Source: Adiantum capillus-veneris
Lineage: Eukaryota > Streptophyta > Polypodiopsida > Polypodiales > Pteridaceae
Assembly: GCA_014529385.2 (NCBI GenBank)
Contig: CM043969.1
Coordinates: 27,049,946 to 27,113,945 of the forward strand
DNA: 64,000 bases
Direction: 5' to 3'
The position numbers were made by a program, and so were the translations under genes. The notes below the pieces were generated by a model, which ran no database searches, was not told where the DNA came from, and was given only the letters and a program-made list of their open reading frames with translations. Position 1 is the first letter of the stretch. The number at the start of each line of letters is the position of its first letter. Of this stretch, positions 33,377 through 45,234 are shown in pieces.

Positions 33377-35119
33377 ACATGGATTGCGATCCATGACCCC
33401 GTGTCAAATTTTCAGTCCAAATTTTGACAATATGTAGATAAGGTCATATGCAAGCTCTGTACTAATTTTCATCAAATTTTGAGGTTGGGGGACATGGATT
33501 GCGATTCATGTTCCACCACATCTGGACTTGATCTCTTGGTACCTTGTTATACTGACTATGTCCACAAGCTAAATTTCAAAACTTTTTGGATTTGGACTTG
33601 GTTTGATACGTCAAATTGCAACACTAGGTCTGCACAATGGTTTTCAATCGATCACATGTTTTAATGTCTTTTGGAAAAAATTTGTTCATTTTTCTACAAA
33701 ATTAGACTTGGAAATATGTTTCCTTATGTATGCACTATTGATCCGAAATTTTTTAGGTCAAGCTGTCACTATGGCACGATCCATGATGTTTGGAGGCCAA
33801 ATTGACTTTTCTTAGTACCATCATAATCATCATGACTAGTAAGTCCTATGGTATCAATGTTTTTTGAAAATGGACACGTGGATTGAAAATTAGGTCGACT
33901 TTGGCACCTTGTCAGTATGCTTGATAGTTCTGGGCTTTTGGTTTGGTTTTTTATATCTAAATTCAATTTTGAAAAAACTACTAGACTCAAAAGGTGATAA
34001 AACTCGACACAGCTTGTCCTTGGTCCCTGAACCTTACTTTATAGTTCTTGTGTGGTTTGGATTTGATTAGGTCAGCCAAAGTCAATCCTTGTGCCTATTT
34101 AAGGGTTTTCACCTTGAAATATTTTTGGCACTTCTCATCCACTTTTTGCACTTTTTTGACAATGCTTCTTTGGGGACTTTTGTTCACAATGGTCTCTACT
34201 ACAGGTTGGTATATTTTCTATCCAAAAAAATTTCAGGGAGTCATGGATCACGATTTATGCACCACTTTTGGATATGAAATTTGGTGTGCTAATAGCTTAT
34301 GATGTTTGTAGCTTGCTCCACACAAAAGTATTGAGTTTGTATCAGTTTTGCCTTATCAAAGTGAATTCTACAGTCCGTTGTGGCGGTTCTGACATTGTTC
34401 TATTTTTTACTCTTTTGAACACTTTTTGCAACTTTTTTGCATATGGTTCTTTTGGGAAAAATGTGTGTCTATGTCTCAACTACCTACTGCTCAAATCTTA
34501 GCCACAAATCTTAGCCAAAAGTTTTGATGGGGGACATGGATCGCGATCCATGTTCCATCAGATCTGAACACCAAATTTGACTTGATGATTACTGGCAGTA
34601 TTAGTAGTCTATTCCACCACTTTTTTTTGAATTTGAATAACTTTTTCCCATTCAAAAGTAAGTTTTGCTGTCTGCCCTACGTGTTTTGACTAGTTTTTGT
34701 GTTTGACTTTTTTTGACCCACTTTTTTTACTTTTTGCTATGGTGCCTTTTGGGAAAGCTGTTCCAAATGGTAGCAGTAGTTTGTTGGTCAAATCTTAGTC
34801 CTAGATGGTCATCGGAGACATGGATCGGATCCATGTTTCACCACTTCTGAGCATGAAATTTGGTCAGTAGTGTGCATGTACTCTATGGATGTCAGATTTT
34901 CACTTCTTTTTTAATTTTGGATCCCAACAAGTTAAAAGACTCCAAATTTTGTGTCTGAAATACCTTTTTTGCTGTTTTTTTCCTATCGGCCAACTTTGAG
35001 GTGATTTTTGAGTTTTTCTTTCAAGCAAACTTGATTAGAGAAATGTCCCACTGATGTGCACTATCATTAATCACTTTTTTGCAAAAATGGTCTCTGGGAG
35101 TCATGGATCGTGATCATGT
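33377..35119. repeat. Array of palindromes in the leader of element 3
   Basis: The 20-bp palindrome ACATGGATCGCGATCCATGT, exact or slightly degraded, lies at 33377, 33492, about 33770, 34241, 34534, 34818 and 35101. Most later spacings are 283-293 bp. Sequence between copies is only loosely similar (recurring CACTTTTTTGAC-like and TCCACCAC bits). Its place between the primer site and gag matches a similar array in element 4. Confidence 0.8.
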
Positions 35120-35520
35120 CCTCCACAGAATCTGCTCAAACTTTCCAGGTCACTTCTAGAGAGTATGACAATGCCCTTGATCCACAACTTTTTGAATTTG
35201 GATCACTTTTTAGGTCTCTACCATCAAATTTTTATAATTTCAAAGTTATGGTCGTTTTTGCCAAAGTATGTTTTTCAACAATTTTTACCCTGATTTTTTC
35301 AACACTCTGAAAGTAATGAGAAAATCAAAGAATGAAATGATTTTGGCTATCTTACTCACAACCCTCTTTACCTCTCGAAAATAGATCTAGCAAGTCCTCA
35401 AACCCCGTCCCGTGTCTAGCTGCTTCACTGATAAGGTGTAAATGGAATGTAAAGATAAATCTTTGAAAAAGAACTCTCTAAATACACACTAGATCACTCA
35501 CCATCTAAGGATCATTATTC

Positions 35521-35536
35521 TCGGCAACGATGCCAA
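35521..35536 (-). other. Degraded tRNA-Asp-type primer-binding site, element 3
   Basis: The minus strand directly after the LTR reads TTGGCATCGTTGCCGA. The usual plant form is TTGGCGCCGTTGCCGGGG, so a few bases differ. Confidence 0.7.
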
Positions 35537-36436
35537 TGTTAGCGCGTCATTGTGATGGACGTCTGTAGTATACCTATTTGACACTAACATAATGTTAATA
35601 CTCAAGGAAGTGACTCAGATGGGACAATGAGACTCATTGAGGTTGTCAATCTGAAGAAGTGAATATAATAAGCAATCACGCCAACTCAACAAGAAAATCA
35701 CCACTCAATGATTAGGGAAATCTATCTATGTCCTCTCTCACCAATCTAGATCATCACGCCATTTTGACACTTGAACTGACTCAAAATACAATGAAACTTT
35801 AGGAGGAGGTCTAAGACACCTAGGGGAACTATCCTACTAACTCTGGTTGCAATCCAACAAGGTACCAAAATCACAATCATCATGAAAAAGGTCCTAAAAA
35901 TTGCAACATAACATATCAAAAATATCTCTCTATGGTCTAAGAACACTCTCCTATGGTCAAAACATAAAAACATTAGTGATTTAAGCACTCAAATTTGAAG
36001 ATTAGGCTCGCTAACATGGTCACAAGCCTCAACAAAATTGACAATGCTTACACTTGAATGAAAGAGCAAAGAGATAGGAAAACAATGCAAGTTTCAAACT
36101 GTAATCAGATTATCTAATCATTAATTGCGATGATTACAAGTTGGAGCTTTGTAGTCACTTCTATAGAGCTCTTTTCGTTTCTAAAATAAGCCTCCTTTCA
36201 CATTAAAGTTATTAACCTTTATACCTAGGGCTTTGTAAATGGCTAGTAGCCGGCTCATATGGACTTTTACAAATGTCATAAGAGAATTACAACTCAAAGA
36301 ATTGACCTGATACTCTAGAATCAAGGTTTACATAGAGTATCACTACACTAGCTTGAAAAATTAATAGAGTACAAATATGCTGTCCACCGGCTACGTATCC
36401 ATCTAGGTGGGCGCCCGTACGATCAATCCGCTAACA
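35537..36436 (-). repeat. 5' LTR of element 3
   Basis: 900 bp bounded by perfect 8-bp inverted ends, TGTTAGCG and CGCTAACA, next to the primer site. The minus strand has a TATA-like GGTATAAAGG (about 36213-36222). Length and end sequence resemble the LTR of element 4 (TGTTAGAA at its start). No partner LTR is visible. Confidence 0.85.
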
Positions 36437-38000
36437 CTCATGAAGCTCTTTGACCTCAACCTCCAATCCTTCACACACTTGTTTGCTCCGTGGAATAACT
36501 CAAACAACAAAGAGCCAACGTGGTTTAGACAAATCTTTTTCATCCTTTTCATCCCATAGTGGATCTATTGTGAACACAACTTGTTCACAATGATGTAGAA
36601 GTACAAATGTATCCCGACCAATTGTTCACACCCACCTAGAGTTCACTTGAGTTAGTCCACTCTTATCTTCGTGTACAATTGCATTAAGCCCACTAGTAGG
36701 TACAGCGGCCGGCAATCCAAAGCCAGCATGGTTGGATGCAAGGGAGTGGGTAGGGATTGCATGGGAGACATAGGATAATCCTCAGAGATTTGAGTAGCAA
36801 AGAGATACAGAAAGAGCATGTTTGGAGTTTTTTGGAGCCTCACATATTGGGATTGGGCACTACGACACTCTTTGCATGAGTTTGTAAGTATTATACATAC
36901 GCTTTTAATTTTTGGATATATATTTGTTACCTGAAGCACCCTCCGACACGCCGAGAGGAGAAGTATGGGTACAAGCATGGACTTGTGGCTCTTTTGACCT
37001 AGTTGCAAGAGGAGGAAGAGATCCTTGACTGGGAGGCATTACTATGAGGGTGATATCCTCCATATATGCTTTTTTTGTATGTATGGTCATCTTGATGAGA
37101 CCATATTCATTGTATACATGTATAATTTGACATTTATGTTTATGGTTTTGCATTTCATTTACAACTATGGTTATGGTATGGCAATCAGGTTTTGGTTATG
37201 GTTTTGCAATTATGGTATGTCAATCATGTTATGGTTATGGTATGGCAATTAGGTTATGATTATGGTTTTGCAATTATGTTTTGGCAATGGTGTTATGGTT
37301 AAGGTTTTGCAAATATGTTGTGAATATGGTAACAATTATTGAATCATGTACATTTATGGTTTGAGAATCGTCTTGTTGTTATGGTTACGATTTTCAAATC
37401 ATGGTACAATTCTTGCTTGGAAATATTCATATTGTTATACTTACAGTTTTCAAGTCATGTTTTAGTTATGGTTAGAAAATCTTCATGTCATTGTGCTTAT
37501 GGTTTGGGAGTTGACGTTATGGTTATGCTTTTGGAAACTTGTCATGTTTATGATTTTGATTTTGTGATTTTGTCATGCTTACATTATTTCTCATCTATAT
37601 TGAATGTACCTCTTGCTCTTCAGTGCCAAAATGTAGGTGGAGTGTGGTTGCTTTTTCACTCTTCCTTTGGGAAGAAGGGGTTGATTCCTGGTGCTTCAGT
37701 ACATGCAACATCAGCTCCCAGTCCTCTCTACCAAAAACAAAATCAGGCTTTCAACACAGATATCAAAATAACCGTCAAAATGCACCTTGGAATTTGCATC
37801 AGAATAAGAGTCAGAATGTGCCTCCAAATTTGCATCAAAATGTCATTCCCGTTTCAATGTTTATTTGAACGCATATACCAATGGTTATATCATTGCATTT
37901 TTCGATACACAAAATACCAAATTTTATAGCAAAGATTCGATGTTGATATAAATATCGATGCTTATACTAGTGCTTTTTATTTTTAAAACAAACTTTTTAT
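36437..38000 (+). other. Spacer before the gene A relative, with degenerate repeat
   Basis: No supported gene in the first part. 37165-37560 is a degenerate tandem repeat around GGTTATGGTTTTGCAATTAT. 37575-37868 has an Asn/Gln-rich frame (QNNRQNAPWNLHQNKSQN) that may be a decayed first exon of the gene A relative, but the match is weak. Confidence 0.4.
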
Positions 38001-38017
38001 TGTCAGTATGCGTGTCG

Positions 38018-38471
38018 ATATTTGCCCAACATGTTTTAGTGGTAGCCCGTGGAGAGCCTTCATGGAACATTCAAAGCAATGCATAAGGGGATTGTAGATG
38101 TTATGTTGCTGACATGCCACCTCTTTTTTACAAAACAATGGATTTGTTTGTCTATTTTGCAGAATACAAGGTTCCATCAAGAGAAGGTGCATATGGAGAA
38201 CTACATCAGTTACCCGTTCCCACCATAAGATCACTTGATTGGGAAGCTCTTGGTGCATGCACTATATCAAGCTTTAAATCCAAGATCAAAGAAGACATCC
38301 TTAAAGCTATGTCTCCTAGAAGGATTTCAAGAAGGATTAAAGTTCAATGGTTCTTGTCTATACATGTCTTTGTGGTATGTTTCAAAAAAATGAGTTTGAA
38401 AAGAACAAAGACAATGTGGCTTGATAGAAGACTTTCTATGACTAAACTGTACTTGGAGAAAGATGGAGTAC
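38018..38471 (+). pseudogene. Gene A relative, 5' part of exon 2, interrupted by element 4
   Basis: This aligns with exon 2 of gene A from its start: IFAQHVLVV against IFPSTLVEE, then ISSFKSKIKEDIL against VASFKQKMIMDVQ, then a conserved W-hhPhHhFVhhFK block. An acceptor-like TGTCAG precedes it. It has an early in-frame TAA (near 38090). The reading breaks at 38471, where the LTR retrotransposon begins, and resumes at 57673. Function unknown. Confidence 0.75.
38467..38471 (+). repeat. Target-site duplication AGTAC, left
   Basis: AGTAC directly precedes the LTR at 38472 and directly follows the other LTR at 57673-57677, as expected for a 5-bp staggered integration. Confidence 0.9.
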
Positions 38472-38972
38472 TGTTGGACGGATACGCCGCAACGGACGTC
38501 AGCACAGCGAGAACTCACCTAACATGTAATGTCAGCTAAGGACGCAGCTCGACCCACAGGCGCGTGGAAGCAAGCATAAGGTGTCAACCTACACTCGACC
38601 GACTCCTAACTAATTCCTACAGAGGTCTCTACCAATTGTCTAAGTTACAGCCTTCAAGAGTGCACAGTACACTCACTCTCTCTCTCGTACACAGTACACT
38701 CACTCATAGACTTCAAACTTGTTTTAAAATGACAAAAGGTTTTTCATTAAGGTCAAAAAGTGGTATATATACCTTACAACTTCTCAAACCCTAAAGTTCC
38801 AAAATCAACCATTTACTCAATCTAACTATCAAAACTGGGATACAATCTGGAAACTTTTGTAAGTCCCAATAATTACAAGGTGAAAAATCGGGTTTTTCTC
38901 AATGAATGAATAATTAAAAAATAATAGTCATCCGAGTAGTTAGATGCCGTGGGGTGTGTCCAGCTTCTAACA
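38472..38972 (-). repeat. 3' LTR of element 4, internally deleted
   Basis: 501 bp, matching both ends of the 933-bp partner at 56740-57672 but lacking about 430 bp between the TCTACCAATTGTCTAAG block and the CTCTCTCTCTCGTACACAG block. A minus-strand TATATATA box lies at about 38763-38772. Where shared, the copies differ by only a few percent by eye. Confidence 0.9.
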
Positions 38973-38985
38973 TCCCCCCCCTCCT
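38973..38985 (-). other. Polypurine tract of element 4
   Basis: The minus strand reads AAGGAGGGGGGGA directly before the LTR start TGTTAG, the primer for plus-strand DNA synthesis. Confidence 0.85.
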
Positions 38986-39023
38986 TGTTCATTTCGTCCC
39001 CAACATGGCCTTGATCTGCTGCT

Positions 39024-42000
39024 TCATCTTATCGTTTCCCACATCTTTAGCAGTGATTCGTACCTTGCATGTAGGTTCAACATTGTTGGGCCAAAGATAT
39101 CTGTATTCATGGTGAAGAACCCCGTATAGAATGCTTCTTCAAAAGCCTGGAGGTGATATGATGGTAGAAACATGATTCTTTGATACAGCACATGTATCAC
39201 CTCCTTGGAAGGCTGACCTGACAGATCATAAGCACATCTGTATGTATCCTGGAAGAAGAATATGCTGTCGGTCACCTGGCCTGGCTTGAAGGTCTCGAAC
39301 ACTGCTAGGATGGTTCTGCAGATTTTTCTCATCATAATGCATGTAAGTTCATGTGAGCCAGTGAACAACTTTATGGCACCCATTAGGGTTTTCACCATGT
39401 ATTGGACACTTATTCTCTCACCTGCGTTCACGCCCGGCAGCTTTGGCTAATTCAGCCAAGTGGGTTGGCTTCTTTGCAAAATTTCTTGTGCCTTCCACGT
39501 CCTAACCCTTGGTAGAGGACAGAAGCTGAGGTTGTCTTTGATATGTTTAGGTGCCTCTACCAAGTGGATTAGGTATTGTGGGTACTTGGTAAGCCAAGCC
39601 TTCCTCCACTTTGGCTTAGAATCCACTATAAGCTTAACTCCTTCTGGCCTCGAGGTGTCTACATTGTAGAGAGGTACCGTTGGCTCTTCTCTGATTTGCC
39701 TGTTTATTGTTGCTGCCTCATATTTCAGTAATGGATATGGGAGAGAGGGTTGAAGCCACTCGCGCCTGATATTTCTGGCGTCGATCTTCTGAATGGTCAT
39801 AGATTTGAAGACCCTCTGCTCCCATTCCAAGGCTTCCTTTGTGCTTTCTCTTAGCTCTACCTCTATTGCCTTACACAATTTTTCCTCCTCTTCTTGTGTT
39901 AGATCCTGTGGCTCTTGAGAGGATCCTGCTATGCTTTCCTCTTGCATGTGTGTGTCCACAGGATCTGCCACATTTTCGAGGTCGATGCCCTCATTGGCGG
40001 CTGGCCCTGAGCTTTCTGCCTCTCCTCCTTGCCAGCCTTTCAACTCCTCAATTTGCCTGAGGAGTGTTTGCTTTTCTGCTTCAGCTTGTCCGCCCATATT
40101 CACGAGGAGGTCATTAAGTTCAGCGTTTACTCTTTTCGCCTCCTTGAGCTTTATCTTTATGCTCTCCACTTCTTCTTGTAGGGCTTTTTGGCCCTCCTCC
40201 ATTCTTGTTTGCATTACGATAGAACCTTCAACCATCATTAACCTCTGCTTTTTCTCAAGAGTCAGCTCCTTCTGAAGTTCCTGCATTTGCTCCTCATATA
40301 GTTGACTCTCGGAAATGATTTGAGTCGAGCTCGTAGCTCTGACTATAGCAGGTGATGCTTGCATCCTCTGGATGGTTTGATCTTTGACTTTTAATTGGTC
40401 CTTGAGCTCAAGGATTTCATCCAGGCTTGCTTCTTGTTCTATTTCTGCTCTTTCCTTGGCATTCCTCATATCCTCAACTTCTTTTGTTTCTTCTGCCAAT
40501 TGTAGTGTCAGATTATGTCGTTCTTTTTCAGCATCTCGCAATGACTTGTTGAGCTGCAAACACTCTTCTTCAGCTGCTTGTATTCTTTTTGTTGTTGCTT
40601 CATTTGCTTCTTCCATTGCTTGGCAGTTTTGTAGAGCCGTTGTCAAGCTGGCCTGGAGGTCAGCTTCTCTCTCTTTTTGCCCTTGGCTTTGTGCCTGCAG
40701 AGAATCCCTTTCCATCTTGGTCTTTTCTTCGGTGGCTTTGAGAGTTATCATTTCTTTCTCTGAAGCCATGGATTGTGCTCGCAATCCGGCTAGCTTTGTC
40801 ATCACCACGTCCCAGTCATTGGAGGGCGGGTGCAGGTCTACAGTGTCTGTAGCAATTTCTTTAAGTTCCACTAACCGGATGCCTTGCATATGTTCTTTAT
40901 GCCCTGTTCTTGCCAAGTCGAATGCGACTGTGGCGGCTTCTTCCTTTGTATAGCCTACAGCTAGCAGGTCCAAAAATGCATAATAGGCCTCATCTAATCC
41001 TTTTTGCTCAGACTCACGCTTGGCCTCTTCCTTTGGCTCAGGTTCCTGCCTTTGCTCTTGCTTCTCAGCTTGCCTTTCATCTTGTTTGTCCTCAACTGCA
41101 TTATCTTCTTGCGGAGGGCTGCTGGGAGGTGGTGAGGGCGGTGGAGATGGCTGTGGGCTGGGTTTAGGGCTATCTGGTAAGGTTGCCAGTTTGCCCTTTA
41201 AGTCCCTGTCTGCTTTTGTTTTTCTTTCCCTTTCTTGGATTTCTTGTTCATCTAGCAGTGTCTGCCTTATCTGCTCCACTTCCTCCTCGGTGAAAGGGAC
41301 ATGGGGAATGTTTTCCGCTGCAGCATCAAGAATCTTGAAATTCTTGATATAATCTTCAAAGCGGTCCCTTTGCACTCTTCTGGATGATCCGGACATAGAC
41401 TCGAGAGATGGCTTCCAGAGTTCGTTTAAATCACCCTTGAGGGCTCTTTCTGCTCGGAAACTCTCAATCAGCCTCTCGAGTCTTGCCGCTTTCTGAGACC
41501 TGGTTTCTTTGGTCAGCACTTGAGCAAACTCTTTCTTTCCTTTCTTCTGCTCGGGTTGCTCCTCTTCAACTGGTTCCAGCCGTCTCTTCAATCTCGTAGC
41601 CACCCTTGGTGCCCTTTGCGGCTCATCTTCCTTGTCTTCTTTTACCCTTAGCCAATCATTCTGAGATGCGGGGTCAGGCTACCTTCCTTTAGCGTCTAGT
41701 GCCCCATAAACCACCTTGGTGATCAACTCTCCTGGCACTATGTAGGTTGGATTTTTGTTGCCCATCTTTACTAAGATGTCATGTATGTATGCCGCATAGT
41801 TGATTATCTTTGGGGTGCCTTTTGTCATTGCCCAAGTAAACGTTGTGGCAATTGCACCTGGCAGCATCCTGTACTTCTGTGGCCTCTTAGTGTACATGTG
41901 GAAGTACTGGTTGTACAACTGGCTCATAATTGCCACCTTTGGGTTGGCAATGTCTTCAAAGGTGTAATTTGCCTTTTTCTCTTTGTACACTTCTCTTTGT

Positions 42001-42529
42001 ACAATTTGACTTCATCCCTTCTCTTTGTTACGTTGTCCCCCCCATTGGAGAGGTCTAGTGCATGGGCTACAACCCGCTCCGTGATTATGATCTTTGTATC
42101 TGGTCTGCCTTGTAAATCTGTCACCTTGGCCACTCCATCCTCTTTGATGCTTGTTACAAACTCCCATACTCTTTTGATGTCCACCCTTGCTGGTATGGCT
42201 TCGAAGTAGTTATGGAGGTCAATTTTCTCCAAGTAGCCGGCCATTTTGCTTCGTACAAATTAATTTAGTTCTCTCGGCAGCATTGGTAGCTCTATTACAT
42301 TGCCTTCATTGTCTTTGAACACTCCCTGGTAGATCTTTAGGTAGTTTGACTCTAACAGATCTTCCTGTATCCAGGTGCTGGTGGGCTTTAGTGTTCCCTC
42401 TGGAATGACAAAAGGTTCCACCTCGTTTATATAATCTTTGATTGTCATTCTTTTCTTCTTTGCCGGTGACTTTGAGACTGCCATAGATCCTGTTGCACTC
42501 AGTAATCCAAAGTTAGCGTTTTTTTCCAT
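39024..42529 (-). pseudogene. Extra ORF 3' of pol: N-terminal domain plus long coiled coil, element 4
   Basis: About 1,170 codons in sense with pol. In-frame stops at 42260, 41679 and 39447 and one frameshift from a 14-bp duplication (TTCTCTTTGTACAC, near 41978-42004) break it. N-terminal part: basic start (SPAKKKRMTIKDYI), then globular sequence with EKIDLHNYFEAIPA and MLPGAIATTFTWAM, reminiscent of plant transposon-associated domains. Then come a Pro/Ser linker (SPKPSPQPSPPPSPPPSSPP) and roughly 350 residues of Glu/Lys/Gln heptads (coiled coil) to about 40020, then a globular end with an FFFQDTYRCAYDL segment. Athila elements carry an env-like ORF here, but no signal peptide or membrane segment is obvious. 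Function unknown. Confidence 0.65.
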
Positions 42530-42651
42530 ATTAGCTACGAAACTGAGTTTTACTTATCCAAATGACTTGAAAATTGAAATTACAACCTAAAAGGAACTTG
42601 TGAAGCTGTGCATGTGCTCACAGTGAAAATCTGGCCAAAAATTTCCATCTA

Positions 42652-43527
42652 GACATCTTACGCGTAGGATGTCTTTTTCATCAGAATTGGTTCATACTTG
42701 ACATGCAGGTAGTGTAAGGCTCATGGAACATGGCTATATGCTTGGATTTGAATTTGGATATCAAAAAGTGGATTTTTGGGCTGATTCAGGCTTTAGGTCA
42801 CAATTTGGGTAGAATGTCCATCATAGATAGCAATTGATGTCCAGATGGGTTACAAATTGGTATATGGGCTCAATGCACCATGGTATTGGCTCCCATGAAG
42901 TCATTCTTTGCACAGAAGGCTAAATTTATGCTGGTGACATCCTACACGTAGGATGTCTTTTTCATCAAAATGACATGAAACTTGTTCTGTGGGTTGTCCT
43001 TGGCTTATGGAACATGGCCATGTTCTTGGATTTGAATTTGGACAAGATTTGATGCTTGTAGGGCTCTGTGAGGTGTTTTTGGGCTCAAAAAGTGTATCTT
43101 GAAGGTGTTGGGGGTCAAAAGTGATTAGAATGGCTTCAAACTTGACATATGGGCTTTTGATGATGAGGTAATTGGATCTGGAATGATAAAACATTCCTTG
43201 CATGCCAAAAAAGTCAATTAGACATCCTACATGTAGGATGTCTATTTCATCATTTTTTCTTCTTGACCACACAGATTGTTTGCTGATGTATTGGTGATTG
43301 TGTTGTGCAAGTTTCATGGGATTTGGACAAGATTTGGTAGGTCTTTGACCCATTATTACCTCTATGCCGTAACTTTGCGTTTTTCCATGCATCTGAGGTC
43401 AAGCTTGGTCCAAATGTGATGAAACCTGGTGTATGGCTTGTAGATGTCATTCAGAACATGTGCATGACAAAAAATATTGGAGTCTGTGCCAAAAAGTACC
43501 CTTGAGACATCCTACGCGTAGGATGTC
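42652..43527. repeat. Palindrome array between pol and the extra ORF, element 4
   Basis: The 20-bp palindrome ACATCCTACGCGTAGGATGT within matching G/C flanks occurs at 42652, 42936, 43221 and 43506, spacings 284, 285 and 285 bp. One copy has a single arm change (CTTA), two have centre changes (CACG, CATG). Each is followed by TTTTTCATCA or a similar pyrimidine stretch. Between copies, recurring phrases (TTCATGGGATTTGGAC-like, GGCTCATGGAACATGGC) show these are tandem units about 285 bp long. Confidence 0.9.
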
Positions 43528-45234
43528 TCCTGATGATTTTTTCAGTGCTGGTGCTCCCAGTGCTTGCCCTTTGCTCCTCTAAGTCCTTTTTGAGCCTAAT
43601 TTCAACAAAAAAGTCAAATGGATAGAGTATAACTCCCTGTGTGGACTTTCAGAGCCTCCGAGCCGTTTTTTGACTTTTGGAGTGCTTTTTGGCGATGAAA
43701 TTTCTCGATGTTGGTCTCCATAGCTTCCCGATCCCTTGGGGATCCTTGCCGTATGGTTTTTGTCGACTTTGGCTTCATCGGAGCTCCATTTGGCAATTTG
43801 TCGCTCTAGAAGCACCCGTGGTTGCATTTACATACCTTTGATGATTTGTGGTGGTCTACCACCATAGGACTTGGTTGTTGATGGTTTAGAAAAGCCGCTC
43901 GTGAAGTTTGGTGGAAAACGGACTTGCGGTTTGGTCGCAAGTGCATTTTGACGCTTTGTGTGTCTGATGCCGTTTCTGAGGTTTAGTGCCGCTTCGGGTC
44001 ACTTTTTGGTCATGCGGGTCATATAGACTTGTTGAGCATGTCAAGATGCTCCTACCCATGAATTTTGGTAGCATTTGGTCGCCGTTTCGCCGATTTCCCA
44101 TTTGGTGGCCTCTTGCGGGTTTCTGGGAATTAGGGTTTTTCCCGATGGTTTCCCACTGCCTTTGGCTATCCAGGACTGGTCTCCTAGACTAGGGTAAGCT
44201 GCCGATGAAGTCTTGTTGCTTTCGGGTTAGCCGTTAGGCTATCGTCTCTACTTGCAAGTCTCTACCGCTCGCTTTGTGTGTGACCTCTACGCTAGTTTTC
44301 GCGACATAATGACAAACATGCGCGAAAAGCTCAAGGTGGTGAGCCTACCTCTCATGTTTGGAGCTGGTCGGGTAGACGTGCGCATCGTAGAAGCTGCTAG
44401 AAGGTCGATCCGCTCTAGGTGGCAGAAGCTCTCTCCACAAAGTCAATAGTGAGAATGAGCTAAAAATGGGGTGAAAATTTCTTATAATGGAGGTCCCCGA
44501 ACCACTTTTCATGAAATTTGACATGTGCTCCTATCTTCTTGCGAGATGCGGTTTAGGCTCAAAAATTTCTTGATTTGGACTCCATTTGCTCTGTTTACCA
44601 GAAATTTGGCATTTCGGTCAAAACCTGGCCAAAACACGGTTTCCGCTCTAGTTTCATAATTGCACCCCCACTATACCATAGGTTGTCCTTTAGTCACTGG
44701 TCATCCCCATATTTTTTGTTTTTCATTATGACTGTTTTTCACCTGCTTTTTGTATTTTTGAAGTTTTTCTGTCGAAAATTAGCAAAATTAAAAGGAAAAT
44801 AGCAAATCAAACCCAGAAAATATCCAAAAATCATAATAAATCACAAACATCACCGCAACACATTATATACACTCACATGCAATTTTTATGCAGATTTCTT
44901 TGTTTTACCAATATTTTGCCTGAAAAATGGCTATTTCTACTTATATACACACACATAGGGGCTTGATTTGGCGTTTGGCCCCATATACCTGTAGCTTCAT
45001 GCTGTATAAGGGCATATATACTTGGGTTACTCCAGAAAATTTTGTAATCAAACGTCAACCCTTGAAATAGTCAAAAATCATGCCCTTTTTTGCTGTTTCT
45101 GTTATTGGTTCCGCATTTGAAAATGCCTCCCCCCTCCTAGCTGGAGTCCTCCCGGACGACAAGGTTTTGCCTCGGAGTATGTGCCATGCATAGGTTGAAA
45201 AAGTTGTGCTAATGCCTGGCCGATTAATGTGGCC
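43528..45234 (-). other. Spacer 3' of pol in element 4
   Basis: No supported ORF. Short frames on both strands lack domain signals. The sequence is moderately GC-rich near 43700-44450 and AT-rich after. It may be untranslated sequence ahead of the extra ORF. Confidence 0.5.

Larger units (their letters stand above)
28811..36436 (-). mobile_element. Athila-like LTR retrotransposon 3, truncated before reverse transcriptase
   Basis: On the minus strand: 900-bp LTR (35537-36436), degraded tRNA-Asp-type primer site, a long leader with palindromes, gag with zinc knuckle, and protease. Protein blocks match element 4 (for example a shared GRPFMRQLKMVQDWGYDH-like stretch), so the two are relatives. 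No RT, RNase H or integrase follows below 28.8 kb and no second LTR was found, so it is a truncated remnant. Confidence 0.75.

Noticed and set aside
40384-40953. Ser/Ala-rich plus-strand frames opposite the coiled-coil ORF
   Set aside because: These are shadows of the Glu/Lys-rich minus-strand ORF, typical for the reverse of GAA/AAG-rich codons.
42652-43527. CRISPR-like array of regularly spaced repeats
   Set aside because: Units of about 285 bp with 20-bp palindromes in a plant retrotransposon; spacers are themselves related and far too long.
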